A stretch of 64,000 nt of DNA from Dastarcus helophoroides (taxonomy: Eukaryota; Arthropoda; Insecta; Coleoptera; Bothrideridae), in the NCBI GenBank assembly GCA_028583605.1, contig CM053329.1, forward strand, positions 31,582,992 through 31,646,991, in the 5' to 3' direction. Below the pieces are notes generated by a model. That model did no database searches. It was not told where the DNA came from and saw nothing but the letters and a program-made list of their open reading frames with translations. Each line of letters starts with the position of its first letter. The first letter of the stretch is position 1. This document shows positions 1-10,039 of this stretch, one piece after another. A program made the position numbers and the translations under genes.

Positions 1-2356
1 GTTTAGTGTTTCCTTTCGGAACTTTTCGATTTAACCGTAAGCCTTTCGGGATGAAAAATTCCCCGACAACGTTCGTTTGGTTAATGGACATTTTAGTGCT
101 GTCAGAGTCATTTGAGGGTCACATTGATGGCTTAAAGGGATATACGATATACTCTAAGTATTCAAACTTCGCACTCGTAGTGAAAAGTGTATTTTTCTCA
201 GAGACTGCGTAAAATATCTCGGACATCTTATAACTCCAAATGGTATTCAGGAGGATCCTGATAAAGTGCTAACACTTTATCAAAACCTAAACCTATCTAC
301 GTGTGTAAAACATGTGGAAAGATTTGCTTCAAACATGTTCCTGGCTGCGAAAATTTATACCGAACTTTGCTGCAATTTCAAGGCCTCTAACAAATCTTTT
401 GAAGAAAAATAATACATTTAGGTTCGGACCAGAAGAAACGGAGGCATTTGAAACTTTAAAGGATAAATTGATCTCTGCTCCTATTCTTATACAGGCTGAT
501 CAATCAAAATCATACATTCTGCGTACACACGCAAGCCATTTTGCGTTAGGTGCTGTTCTACTCCAGGAGGAGAGAGACGTGGAACGTCCTGTCGAATATG
601 CAAGTAGGTTGCTCTCTACTTCCGAAAGAAATTATTCGGTTACTGAACTTGAAGCACTTTGAATTGTATGGGCATGCACAGAAAAGTTCAAAACTTATCT
701 TAAGGGTGCTCAAGTAACAATTGCGACTGATCACCAACCGCTTCAATGGTTGTTCTCACTTAAGACGTCATCTGGACGTTTAGCCCGAAGGGCTTTAAGA
801 CTACAAGGAATGAACATGAAAATCATTTACACTCCCGAAAAATGAATGTTCTGGTAAATGCTCTTTCCAGGTCGTTTTGTGTACATCCTAATGAGAAATC
901 TCGTGATATATGTTTTACCTCTGTAGAAATACCTATAGTTTCAGTTCAGTTCAGAATTACAGAAAATTATAAGCGCACTCGAAACCCAAGACGCCACTGA
1001 ATTATCTTGTTGGTCAGAGAGAGGTTATCTTCTTTCTAATGGTGTACTCTATAGACATAATCTCGATTCAGATGGTGAAAAAGCTCAGTTACTTATACCT
1101 GAACAATGTCGAGAAGAAATTTTAAAACAGTATCATGATTCCGATGTCGCTGGTCATTATGGGCTGGATCAAAGATTTTAAACAAATTCTACTTTACTGG
1201 AATGCGAAGATATGTAACAGATTATGTTAAAAATTGCATCGAATGTCAACGTTGCCAGGCTACTAATATGAAACCCTCTGGTCTTCTCCAAATACCAGCT
1301 CATGGTCAGAGATTGGAAATAATTGCAGTGGACCTGTTTGGCCCTCTACCGGAGACTCCCAATCAAAATAGATGGATCTTAATTGTTGAAGATGTTGCAT
1401 CTAAATGAGTTAAATTATTTACATTGCAAGTCGCTACTGCCGAAGCGTGTGTAAAAATACTAATTGAAGAAGTTTGCTTACGTTTTGGAACTCCCAGAAA
1501 GATTATTTCAAACAATGGTGTTCAATTTATTTCTGATGTCATGCAAAAAATGACATTTTGTTTCGGAATCAAGAATTATTTTTTTCAACTGTATCATGCC
1601 AAAAGCAACCCTGTTGAAAGGAAAAATAGAGAAGTAAAAACTCAATTGTCGATCCTAGTTCAAGATAAACATAACACCTGGATATACGTATTGCTAGTAT
1701 TTATTTGTTTTGCAATAAATTCGACTGTTTGTGAATTAACGGGTCATACTCCCGCTTTCTTAACATTTGTTTGTGAGGTTCGAACCCCTCGTGACTCTGT
1801 TTATGATTTGCGCCAAATAGTTACCGCAGAAAATTTTGTTCCGAGAATTAGCCCCTATCTGCACAAACTCTCCTATATCCTTTGCAAGCAAGATAGGCGA
1901 AAGAAAGTCGCTGATAGACACAGAAGAAAGGCATATTTCAAGATTGGTGAAAAGGTTTTGATTAAAACTTATATCCTTAGTAACGTTCAGAAGGGCTATA
2001 TTAGTAAATTTGCTACTAAGCGCGACAGTCCTTATGTTATAACCAAGATGGTTACCCTAAGTACCTATGAGATATCTACATTGGATGAAGATACTACGAG
2101 CATTGGCAAATATCATGCGTCAGATATTTTTCTATTTTTTACCCAGGATGAATCCACTACTCCCAAGCGGGTAGAGAAAAAAAGAAAACGTGGTAGACCC
2201 AAGAAGAAGATGGAAGGGGTCCATTTTCATTGTCCAGGGGGGGGGGAGAGCATAACAAGATGTGTTCACGATCTGCAGGAAACCGCATACCCAAAAGGAG
2301 GTAGTCTACCAACGGCTGATGAACGTGACGCTTCTCTAAAGACAATTTACTTTTAG
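1..2356 (+). pseudogene. Decayed Ty3/gypsy-type pol (RT, RNase H, integrase)
   Basis: This is the 3' part of a Ty3/gypsy LTR-retrotransposon pol gene; the 5' part lies outside the window. Pieces in several frames follow the usual order. RT fingers/palm (6-212, motif KPFGMKNSPTTF) come first, then the connection and RNase H (312-840, FALGAVLLQE, ATDHQPLQWLF). The integrase zinc-finger and core follow (about 1100-2000, NCIECQRCQ, VDLFGPLP, NPVERKNREVK), and a basic tail with an RGRPKKK stretch ends it. It is dead: the RT piece jumps from LMD straight to ILVLS, so the YxDD box is gone. RNase H reads RTHAS where family members have RTDAS, and the integrase reads SNNG where SDNG is expected. At least three frame changes or stops break it. 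The downstream LTR is not clearly recognisable. Confidence 0.9.
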
Positions 2357-2424
2357 TTAAATTCTATATTTTTAATATTTAAGTGTTTACATTAGGCCGT
2401 GTACCGTGCACAGCTGACCTTTAA

Positions 2425-2902
2425 TGCCGGCTCCACACTAGCGCGCGAATCGCCGTCTGAATTCACGCTGCTATTTGCTCGCGATTTTTACATGAAAAAC
2501 ATGCCCCTCCACACTCGCAAACTTCGCAGTACAGTTCGCGCTTTCAATAGAAATGGACCCAGAAGTAGCCCCTGCTGCCGCCGCTGAGCTTTGCGCTGTA
2601 GCATATTATAATTATCTGTATATTAAAAATAAACACCAAATAAAGAAAATAAAAAAATTGTCCTCTTTGAAACCACACAACAATAACCAGAAAAGACCTA
2701 AAAACTGTGACTAAATTCACACCGCCAGTGTGGATGCATTCGCCCTCACGTCTTCCGAAAGTCCTGCGAACCCTTTGACGCAGACCAAAAAACTGACTTC
2801 GGACAAAAAACTGCGCGAAGCGCGAACGCGAAGACGCAAAAGCCTCCACACTCGCGTTCGCGCTATTTCGCTGGCTTTCGCGGGGCGAGTGTGGAGCCGG
2901 CA
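2425..2902 (+). mobile_element. PIF/Harbinger deletion derivative (MITE), TSD TAA
   Basis: A 478-bp element. The left end TGCCGGCTCCACACT matches the reverse complement of the right end AGTGTGGAGCCGGCA. It is flanked by identical TAA trinucleotides at 2422-2424 and 2903-2905, which is the PIF/Harbinger TWA target type. The two ends are GC-rich (many CGCG and TTCGCG words), in sharp contrast with the flanks. The interior keeps the start of a Harbinger nuclease reading frame (separate entry) and has lost the rest. It sits just downstream of the gypsy pol remnant, possibly inside that element's LTR. Confidence 0.85.
2553..2714 (+). pseudogene. N-terminal remnant of Harbinger (HARBI1-like) nuclease
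   Basis: A 53-codon frame inside the Harbinger derivative begins MDPEVAPAAAAELCAVAYY. An MD-acidic start followed by Ala-rich AAALCAV-type sequence resembles the N-terminus of PIF/Harbinger DDE nucleases. After the first 25 or so residues the resemblance fades into Lys- and Asn-rich sequence ending at TAA. No DDE residues remain, so it cannot act as a transposase. The fragment links this MITE to an autonomous parent whose gene started at the same place relative to the left TIR. Confidence 0.65.
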
Positions 2903-2905
2903 TAA

Positions 2906-3765
2906 CCTATGCGTATTGCGACTCATCAACCAGTGTGAAGGTTAGCGAGAAGTCTTGCCCAAATAAAACGCTGAGCTGGCCTTACAGAAGTATTACATAC
3001 ACATCAGGAAAGTCAAACACTGTCCATAGGGAGAATATTAATGAGAGAGTTAACATTGAGAGCTAATAGTGGGATAGATGGGCGGTGCCTTGTATTCTCC
3101 TACACCGGTGTAAACAATTCAACGCAGAGCGCAGCAATCAGTGCTGGTGGACATTTCAGTAGTACATCATAGCTTCTAACGTGTTTTGTTACGGGATTAC
3201 TACTGGCGGTCAACAATTTTATTAAAATTTGCGTACCACATGCAGTTTGTTCTAACATCTAAACTGGAAAATACGAGCATGCTGCGTCAAAGTTGGGAAA
3301 TACGTTCAGCGGCCGTAGAAAACTACGGAAGGGACAATTCTTAGCGTTTTACATGGACAATGAAAACTTTTCCTTATCTGTATATGCTTTGTGTTTATTA
3401 ATTAAATCTAGTGACTTTATTCGTAACTAAAGCTTAGTTTAGAACTCACACCTTAGTGATGATTTAGAATTTTAGATGAACTAAAATATAAAACGGTTGC
3501 CAGGTTTGTTATTAAAGAAATTTCCACAAAGTAATATGTATTACTATTTTATGATTAAATACGTTGAATTCAATCAACGTTAAATATCAAAAGTAACGAC
3601 CCAGAATGGAACAACTAACTGAATATTTGGTAATCTGAGAATTCGGACTCTTGGGAATTGTCAGGCAAGCTGTCAAAGTGACATCTGAAGATGACACTAA
3701 TTGGCTTTCTAGGTTATGTCAACATAAATTCCTGTCAAAATGAAGGTAAAATAAGTACAACATAA
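2906..3765. other. Upstream region of the ZDHHC6-like gene
   Basis: About 860 bp between the Harbinger derivative and the first coding exon. I see no convincing reading frame. An AATAAA-type word near 2961 could be the leftover polyadenylation region of a gypsy LTR. The stretch should include the promoter and 5' UTR of the ZDHHC6-like gene, but I recognise no TATA box or clear initiator. The ATG at 3740 opens a very short frame (ATG AAG GTA AAA TAA) and is not used as the start. Confidence 0.4.
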
Positions 3766-6276
3766 ATGAAAATGCCGGTCCAGTTAGGCCCATTCGCCAG
3801 AATCATACATTGGGGGCCATTGACTGCTTTGGGTACTACAAATCGATGTCAATTTAAATATCTAGCGTTCATAATTTTCGAATTTTAGTTATCATTAAGG
3901 GTATCACTGGAATGACTTTGTATTGCAATTCGATGTGGTGGCCAACAAATACATTTGGAGGGTTCTTGAATAACGTCTGTTTTATGGGTCTTTCAGGCCT
4001 CACACTGTATAACTTTTTATCATCAATGTCTCTCGGACCAGGTTATTTACCAAAGAATTGGGCTCCGGTAAATTCCATTCAGCGTGGCTAGAGAAATTAC
4101 CGTTTAGTTCTGTTGTAGGAAAACGAAGCTGACACTATTTATTTACAGTTTTGTAATGTGTGCCAATCATATAAGGCACCTAGATCACATCATTGCCAAA
4201 AATGTGAGTACCGAGTGTTATGGTGTGATATATCACTTCATGGAACTTTTCAGGTGATCGATGCGTTTTAAAAATGGACCACCATTGTCCCTGGATCAAT
4301 AATTGCGTGGGGTGGGGTAATCAGGGTCACTTTATTGCATTTCTTAGTTTTGCTGTGCTTGGATGTGTTCATGCAACAGTAGTTTTGGGCAGTTCCCTTT
4401 ACAGATCCCTCTTTAGGTTACATTACCTTAGAAATGGTCTTAGAAATGTACCAATTGTTAATCTGGGGATATATGGTACAATTTCCAGTGTACTTTGCTT
4501 GGGTTTCTCTATAGGCGTAGTTATTGCAGTTGGACTTATTTTAATATTTCAGGTAAGAATCAATTATAACAATAATTATTGTTGCGCGTTATTGGTTTTG
4601 ATGACTAACACTTGGTGAATTGTAAGCACTTTATTTCAAAACTGATCTTGAAACACTACAATTGCAATTTACTAACACTGTTTAATTAACTAATTTATTC
4701 ATTGAATTCTAACTAACTAACTGAGGGAAAAGTGACTGCCTTATATAGGTCCCACTTCGGGTTCTAGAAGAATCCAGCAGATAAGGCTTATCGTTCGCCG
4801 CGCTTATCTACTGTTTGATTTATTATCGCGGCCGCTTTCCCTTATCAAATTTTCTAGAAAATTCCCAACTAAACTTTATAATTACAATTTTGTTACATTA
4901 TTATAATAATATTTTTTCTCAGTCACTTTTTAACAATAGAAAATTAATTAGCACCAAATACACAAAATTACAGAATTGAAAGTAGCTAGCTAGTCTTTTT
5001 ATCCTACAAAATTAGGAAATTTGTTAAATAATGAGTTAAAATATGTTAAATTATATGTGGTTATCAACATTTACTGTTAAAAAAGCTTGATGTATAACAC
5101 ACAAATTAGAAAACAAGAAAAAATAACTAATATGAAAATCAAAGAAACAAGAGAAGTTTCCTTTGCATTTTGGATGGATCTCTTTAAGAGTTTAGAGCTG
5201 TGCTTCAGTTTGTTTCGTAGTTAATACTTAATTGTTGGAAATACAAATCTTGTCCCCTGAAACCAAGAATGATTAAAAAACACAACAAAGGTTGCTCTAT
5301 AGCATTTCAACAGCAGAGCTATCATCTGAGAGATACTGACTACTTGAGTATCTCTCTGAAGATGATAGCTTGGCTGTAGAAAGGCGTTAGAGTAACCTTT
5401 GTTGTCTTTTTTAATCTTTCTTGGTTTCAGGGGACAAGATTTGTATTTCAATTTTTGAAGATAACCAAGGACCACTCCGTTTCCCCCCAAAAAAAACTTA
5501 ATTGTTTCTTCTTTGCTTCCCAAGAAGCTAATATTCTGAAATAAATTTGGTATAAACTAATATTATTTCAAAATCAATCCAATCAATATAAATTTTAGTT
5601 AAAGGGAGTACTTCGTAATCAAACTGCCATTGAAGATTGGATTGTAGAAAAAGCAAACTATAGACGGCGCAACACCGATGCTGATTTCGTGTTTCCGTAT
5701 GATTTAGGAAAGTTGAACAATCTAAAACAAGTAATAACACTGACCTGTCAGCCAATTGGAGATGGTATCCACTGGCCTTTGAAAAAAGGATGTGACCAGT
5801 ATTCCTTAACTGTACGATCGTGCTTGTACACCCTTTGGGTGCATTTTTACGTTTTTTATTCCCTAGGTAGAACAATTAGCACAAAAAGCTGAGAAGAGAA
5901 TTAGAACAAAGATTTATTCAATCATCAAACCAGTGTCAGGGTCGTGGGTCCCCATAACTCAAGGTTTTGGTGTTTGTTTACATCCACCTTGTACAGATGA
6001 ACCTAGAATTAAGTTAGATGTAGGTGATCGCGTGCTTGTAACGAGATGGAGAAAGTAAGTGGGAATTGGGCGCAAATGGAATGTGCCGATATTGCGTTCA
6101 GAATTATTCTAAAATTAAATTTCAGGTACTGGCTCTTTGGGGAAAAGATTCAGGATAATTCTTTAACTGAAGAATCTACCCGCCGGATACGTGGTTGGTT
6201 TCCGAGAAAATGTGCTGTAGAACTAATTGAAAATGAAGCATCTTATGAAAGCCAAGATTACAAAAAGATACAATAA
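3766..6276 (+). CDS. ZDHHC6: ZDHHC6-type palmitoyltransferase, seven coding exons
   Basis: An S-acyltransferase that puts palmitate on cysteines of ER proteins. Coding exons, all with GT-AG borders and consistent phase: 3766-3832, 3889-4067, 4119-4203, 4254-4552, 5599-5811, 5867-6054, 6126-6276 (1182 bp, 393 residues; human ZDHHC6 is slightly longer). The N-terminus has the [10 protein letters not shown] signature followed by two membrane segments. The Cys-rich zinc domain is at about 94-128, with DHHC at 119-122 and Cys122 catalytic. Two further membrane segments follow, then FVFPYDLG, and an SH3-like tail (about 300-375) ending KKIQ at 390-393, a KKxx ER-retrieval signal. The start is ATG 3766; the in-frame ATG at 3772 is an alternative. 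AATAAA overlaps the stop codon (6272-6277). Intron 4 (4553-5598) carries two repeats. Of the human regulatory cysteines, the CC pair is replaced by WV (308-309), while the later one is kept (Cys323). Confidence 0.93.
4580..4897 (-). mobile_element. Solo LTR in ZDHHC6 intron 4, antisense, TSD TTAT
   Basis: A 318-bp block runs from TGTTGCGCG to TTTTGTTACA (TG...CA ends) and is flanked by TTAT at 4576-4579 and 4898-4901. Read on the minus strand it has LTR anatomy: TGTAACA start, a TATATAAGG TATA box (around 4741-4750), then a GAAATAAAG polyadenylation signal and a CGCAACA end. The 4-bp duplication fits Ty3/gypsy-type elements. No internal region or second LTR is present, so this is a recombination product. 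Its promoter would fire antisense to the host gene. Confidence 0.8.
5239..5490. repeat. Palindromic hammerhead-like repeat, copy A
   Basis: Two arms of about 95 bp are inverted around 5340. The left starts ACAAATCTTGTCCCCTGAAA and the right ends GGGGACAAGATTTGTATTTC. A right-hand tail (ATTTTTGAAGATAACCAAGG ... CCGTTTCCCCCC) is outside the palindrome. The right arm holds CTCT-CTGAAGA, a stem (GATAGC/GCTGTA, one pair damaged), then GAAA and GCGTTAGAG, resembling a hammerhead core. The same family recurs at 31288, 33792, 49445 and 51968. It lies in intron 4 of the ZDHHC6-like gene. Confidence 0.8.
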
Positions 6277-6429
6277 ATATTTTCCAATTAAAAGTGTTTT
6301 CTTTATGGTTGGGTGACTTTTTCAATATTCGAGTTTGCAATTCAAGATTGCTTTAAGCTTGACCAATCTTACCTACAATGATCGTGAAATTACCATATTA
6401 CCCAAAAATTAATAGAGTTCTAAAGGATA

Positions 6430-6870
6430 ACGTCGTAAAAGTAGTGTACACAGCCAAACACAATCTCTGGAATAATTGAGGTAATGCTAAAGATAAATTA
6501 AACAAGTTTGAAAATTCAGGAATTTATGAGACAAACTGCAATAATTGTAATTTATCATATGCTGGACATATCAAGAGATCCATGAAAACTAGATTTAAAG
6601 AACATATCGCTCATTTTAGATACAACAGAAAAGAAAAGTCAAGTGTTGCCCAACATATGATAAGTAGAGGATACAAAATTAATAATGGAAATTTAAAATT
6701 GTTAACATCAGTTACAAGTAACAGGGAACTAGATGCCTATGAAATAATTTACGTCAACCGGAGGCCGGATGCCCTTAACGGAGATAAAGGACCATTGGCG
6801 GCCTACAGTTTGTTGAAGGTTATTTGTGGCAGGTCAAAATTGCATGCACCAGATGTGATAAACAATTAGA
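6430..6870 (+). pseudogene. Penelope-like element fragment, GIY-YIG endonuclease
   Basis: A C-terminal piece of a Penelope-like retroelement protein. The frame reads NKFENSGIYETNC...LSYAGHIKRSMKTRFKEH, then HFRYNRKEKSSVAQHM and ELDAYEIIYV. This is the GIY-(x10-11)-YIG nuclease pattern with the following Arg and the H/E region typical of Penelope-like elements; YIG is degraded to YAG. A stop breaks the frame at about 6477 (NN*GNAKDKL). No RT domain is present. It begins about 150 bp after the ZDHHC6 stop codon. It is a candidate relative of the proteins that may have mobilised the hammerhead-like repeats. Confidence 0.75.
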
Positions 6871-8426
6871 AATAGCAGAAAGAAAGCAAAAGTTCGCCAG
6901 TATCGATTTGAATCTCAATGCAGATGATGTCTGTACTTCTTTCGCTAATCGATTAAGATTAGTGCGCTTGAAAATGCCAGTTCTGCTGGCTAAATACGTA
7001 TCACGTAATTATTCGTTTATTTGCTGATGTGGTAAAAGGGTAAAACCTTCTATGGACTTAATCATAAGCCAGAGTGCTTTAGTAACCAAATTTTGAGAAA
7101 ACTTTGGAAGTGTTCCTGAGCAAATTTTGTTTAAATACGAAATTTTTATATGACCTCAAAATTTCCATAAAAAATCAAAATTTCACGATGAAAACAGAAA
7201 TTTTGTTAATTTTTAAATAACATTGGTTTTTTTTCCTAGTTTTCGTTTTGGTTAGAAGTATGGACGTTTTTTAATTGTAATGTAACTTTCGAGTTAAAAT
7301 TCGAATTAAAAAAAATAAAAACGTCGAATTGGGAACTTTGGGAAAAATAATCGAAATTCTGAAAAAAACAACTCGACTGCTTAAAATTTAAACTTTCGAG
7401 AAAAAAGTAGAAATCAAGCTACAGAATTAGATTTATTTTTGTTTCCTGCTTCTTTCTTTTAAAATAAAAAATGTACTTTTCTATTTTTCAAGTGAAGCTT
7501 CCATGAACTCGTCTACATTGCAGATATCACTTGGCGAATATGCATTTTCCTTTTGGTATGTTTGAGTAAAATCTCTCGTTAATGCAACGTTGCGTACACT
7601 TTTGTAGGGAGAAGGGAGAACTTTGGCATATTTTGTGGAGAAATACGTATCCGCGTCAACCCATCAGAGTCCGGTTAGCAGAGATTAACTTGTATAGAAT
7701 TGTCCATTACACAAATTCAGAGTATGAAAAACGGTCCACTTATTAGAGGTGTCCGTTTATTGGAGGTGTCCGCTTAGGGGGATTTTTTTTTTATAAATTC
7801 GAAATTACGCGTTGGAATTTTGAAAAAAGGTTGATATTTTGATAAAAAGATGAACAATCAAAATTTGAATAGTAAATGCAACAATTTGAGAAATGCGTTC
7901 TTTTGATAAACTATAAAATTCGAGAAATATGGAAAATTAAAATTTTTCTTATTTTACTTTTAGCTTTAAGTAGAGCTTCGAACTTAAATTGACTCTTTCA
8001 ACTTTATTCCTTAAAGTCTTGGTGTAAGTCAAATTTTGTGAATGAAGTGAAAATTAAAAAATTGAAATTGAAATGTAGTTTGTGTCGAAATTATAGGATA
8101 AAAATTAAATTAATAAAAAAATTGCCGTTAAAAAAATTGGACATTTATAAAAAATGAAATTTAAAAACAAATTTATTTATATGAGTTTTCAGTTTTTTCA
8201 AGAATTTGTGTTTTTCCGAAATTTGAAGTTCACGGGTTAAATTCGAAACTAATTCTCTGAAATTTTAATTTAATAGTGAACTTGTCGATCTTATAGTCAA
8301 ACTATACTCAATGTGTTGAGTACAGTTTGAGTATAGAACATAAAAAGTCAAAATGAAATTTGAAATTTTTAGATATTAAGTTCGAAAAAAGCTACTGAGC
8401 AAGTAGTAACGTGCGAATGCACGGGT
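6871..8426. other. AT-rich intergenic DNA with degenerate tract and pogo-type fragment
   Basis: No gene recognised. From about 7090 to 7480 and 7780 to 8400 the DNA is A/T-rich and quasi-periodic, with recurring words such as CGAAATTTTG, GAAAAAA and AAAGTCGAA. At about 7735-7780 the doubled phrase GAGGTGTCCGTTTATTGG / GAGGTGTCCGCTTA resembles the inner end of the pogo-type MITE at 25585. A short reading frame at 6824-7027 has no family I recognise. Confidence 0.5.
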
Positions 8427-9345
8427 ATGACGGAAATTCTTGAAAAAATAAATAAAAAACTGAATTTGTGTTATGAGATTATTGATAAACAAAGCAAATA
8501 AATAAATGATTTACAAAATGAGATCAGGGAACTAAAACCAATGAAGATATGTAATGAGAGGCCCACACCGATATACTCAGAAGTTACAAAGAAATCTATA
8601 CATATTCTCGTAATAAAGCCGAAAAATACTCAAGAAGTAGACAAAGTTAAAAAAGATCTAAGAGCAAATATAAATCCAACAGAGTTGCAAGTGGGAGTAA
8701 ATGTAGGAAAGAATGTACGTGAAGGTGGTGTTATAGTAAAATGCTCCGATTCAGGTGCCTTAAACACACTAAGAGAAAATATTGAACACAAAATGGGAAA
8801 ACAGTACAAAGTAGAAGTACCAAAAAGGGTTAATCCAAAGATCATTATGGTTGGAAAAGATGAAGAGGAATTCAAGAAGAACAAGAATGAAATAACTGAA
8901 AAAATTATTGAACAAAACAAAATTCCCAAAGCTGATCATTTTATACTTGAAGCTATTGCATGTACCAAAATTAATAAAGGAAATTTTAATATAATTATTG
9001 AAACAGATCCAACTACTTTTGCAGATTTAATGTCCAAAGAAGAGCAAAGTCTGCATATAGGATGGAGAAATTGTAGGATGTTTGAACATTTTAACGTAAG
9101 AAGATGTTTTAAATGTGCGGGATATGGCCATAAAGCAAAAAGCTGCAATGAAAATGTTACATCTGTATTTTGTGCTGAGAGTCATACATTCTAGGAATGA
9201 AGAATCCAAATGTACAAATGTTGTAAAGGCAAATAAAAAATTCAATCTTAATTTAGACTCTAGTCACGCGGCTACTGATAGGAGATGTGAGTGTTATATT
9301 AAGGTTATTGAATCCATTAAAAAGAAAACTGCATATGCCATATAG
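8427..9345 (+). pseudogene. LINE ORF1 (gag-like, CCHC zinc knuckle)
   Basis: The frame starts at ATG 8427 (MTEILEKINKK), has one internal stop (SK*INDLQ), and continues through 9194 with a coiled-coil-like Lys/Glu-rich start. A mid region matches LINE ORF1 RNA-binding proteins, followed by CFKCAGYGHKAKSC, a perfect CX2CX4HX4C knuckle. A second knuckle begins CAESH and is cut by a stop at about 9194; its continuation appears in another frame to 9345. It would have coated LINE RNA; now non-functional. Confidence 0.8.
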
Positions 9346-9399
9346 CAGTTACTAAACACAAGTGGCATATTTTTAACTCTCTTCAATGCTCAAAGTTTT

Positions 9400-9882
9400 T
9401 ATAAAAATAGAGATGAAATTCTAAATTATGTAAATAATTATAAGCCAAATTTGCTATGCCTAACCGAAACATGTATAACAGAAAATATATGTGATAGTGA
9501 ACTAAACATAAAATACTATACTTTACTTCGCTGTAACTCAAGTAGTCGACATACTGGAGGGGTGGTAATATATATAAAAAACAACATAAAATTTAGTAAC
9601 GTCAAAACATATATAATTGATATGAAACTCTGGCTAGTAGCTGTTAAAGTCTATGTAAATAGCGCCCCTTACTGTATAGTAACAATCTATCGATCTCCAA
9701 GTTGTAACCCAAATATATTTTTAGATAAATTCTATGAGTGGTTAGACCCGCACTTGGATAGTAATAAAAGCAGTAATATAATTATCGTTGGAGATTTTAA
9801 TATAAATTGCTGTTCAAATAATTCTGTTAAAAAGAAACTTAAATCCAATATGCAAAATAGAGGGTTAAAACAGTTCGTTTAA
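9400..9882 (+). pseudogene. LINE ORF2, APE-type endonuclease part
   Basis: The frame shows the order of motifs of apurinic-type LINE endonucleases: LLCLTETCI (the catalytic Glu), GGVVIYIKN, CIVTIYRSP and IIVGDFNINC (the Asp-Asn catalytic motif). It ends in a stop at about 9882, before the usual SxIDY box; ATNISKTLIDLV in the following frame may be the damaged continuation. This domain nicks target DNA to prime reverse transcription. Confidence 0.85.
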
Positions 9883-10039
9883 GAATTCACCAGAACTACG
9901 AATATTAGTAAAACGTTAATAGATTTAGTAATAAGATTACACATTAAATGTATATGTAGAACAGGAGTATATTATTGCGGACAATTCCATAATTCAAGTT
10001 CAATTAAAGCAAAATGAACATGTAAATAAATGCGTAACT

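Noticed and set aside
6046..6276. 76-codon open frame taken as a gene of its own
   Set aside because: Its first part reads through the last intron of the ZDHHC6-like gene; only 6126-6276 is coding.
8285..8340. Hairpin ACTATACTCAA...TTGAGTACAGT before the Jockey-type LINE
   Set aside because: A single imperfect 11-bp hairpin in AT-rich DNA; not at a proven element end.
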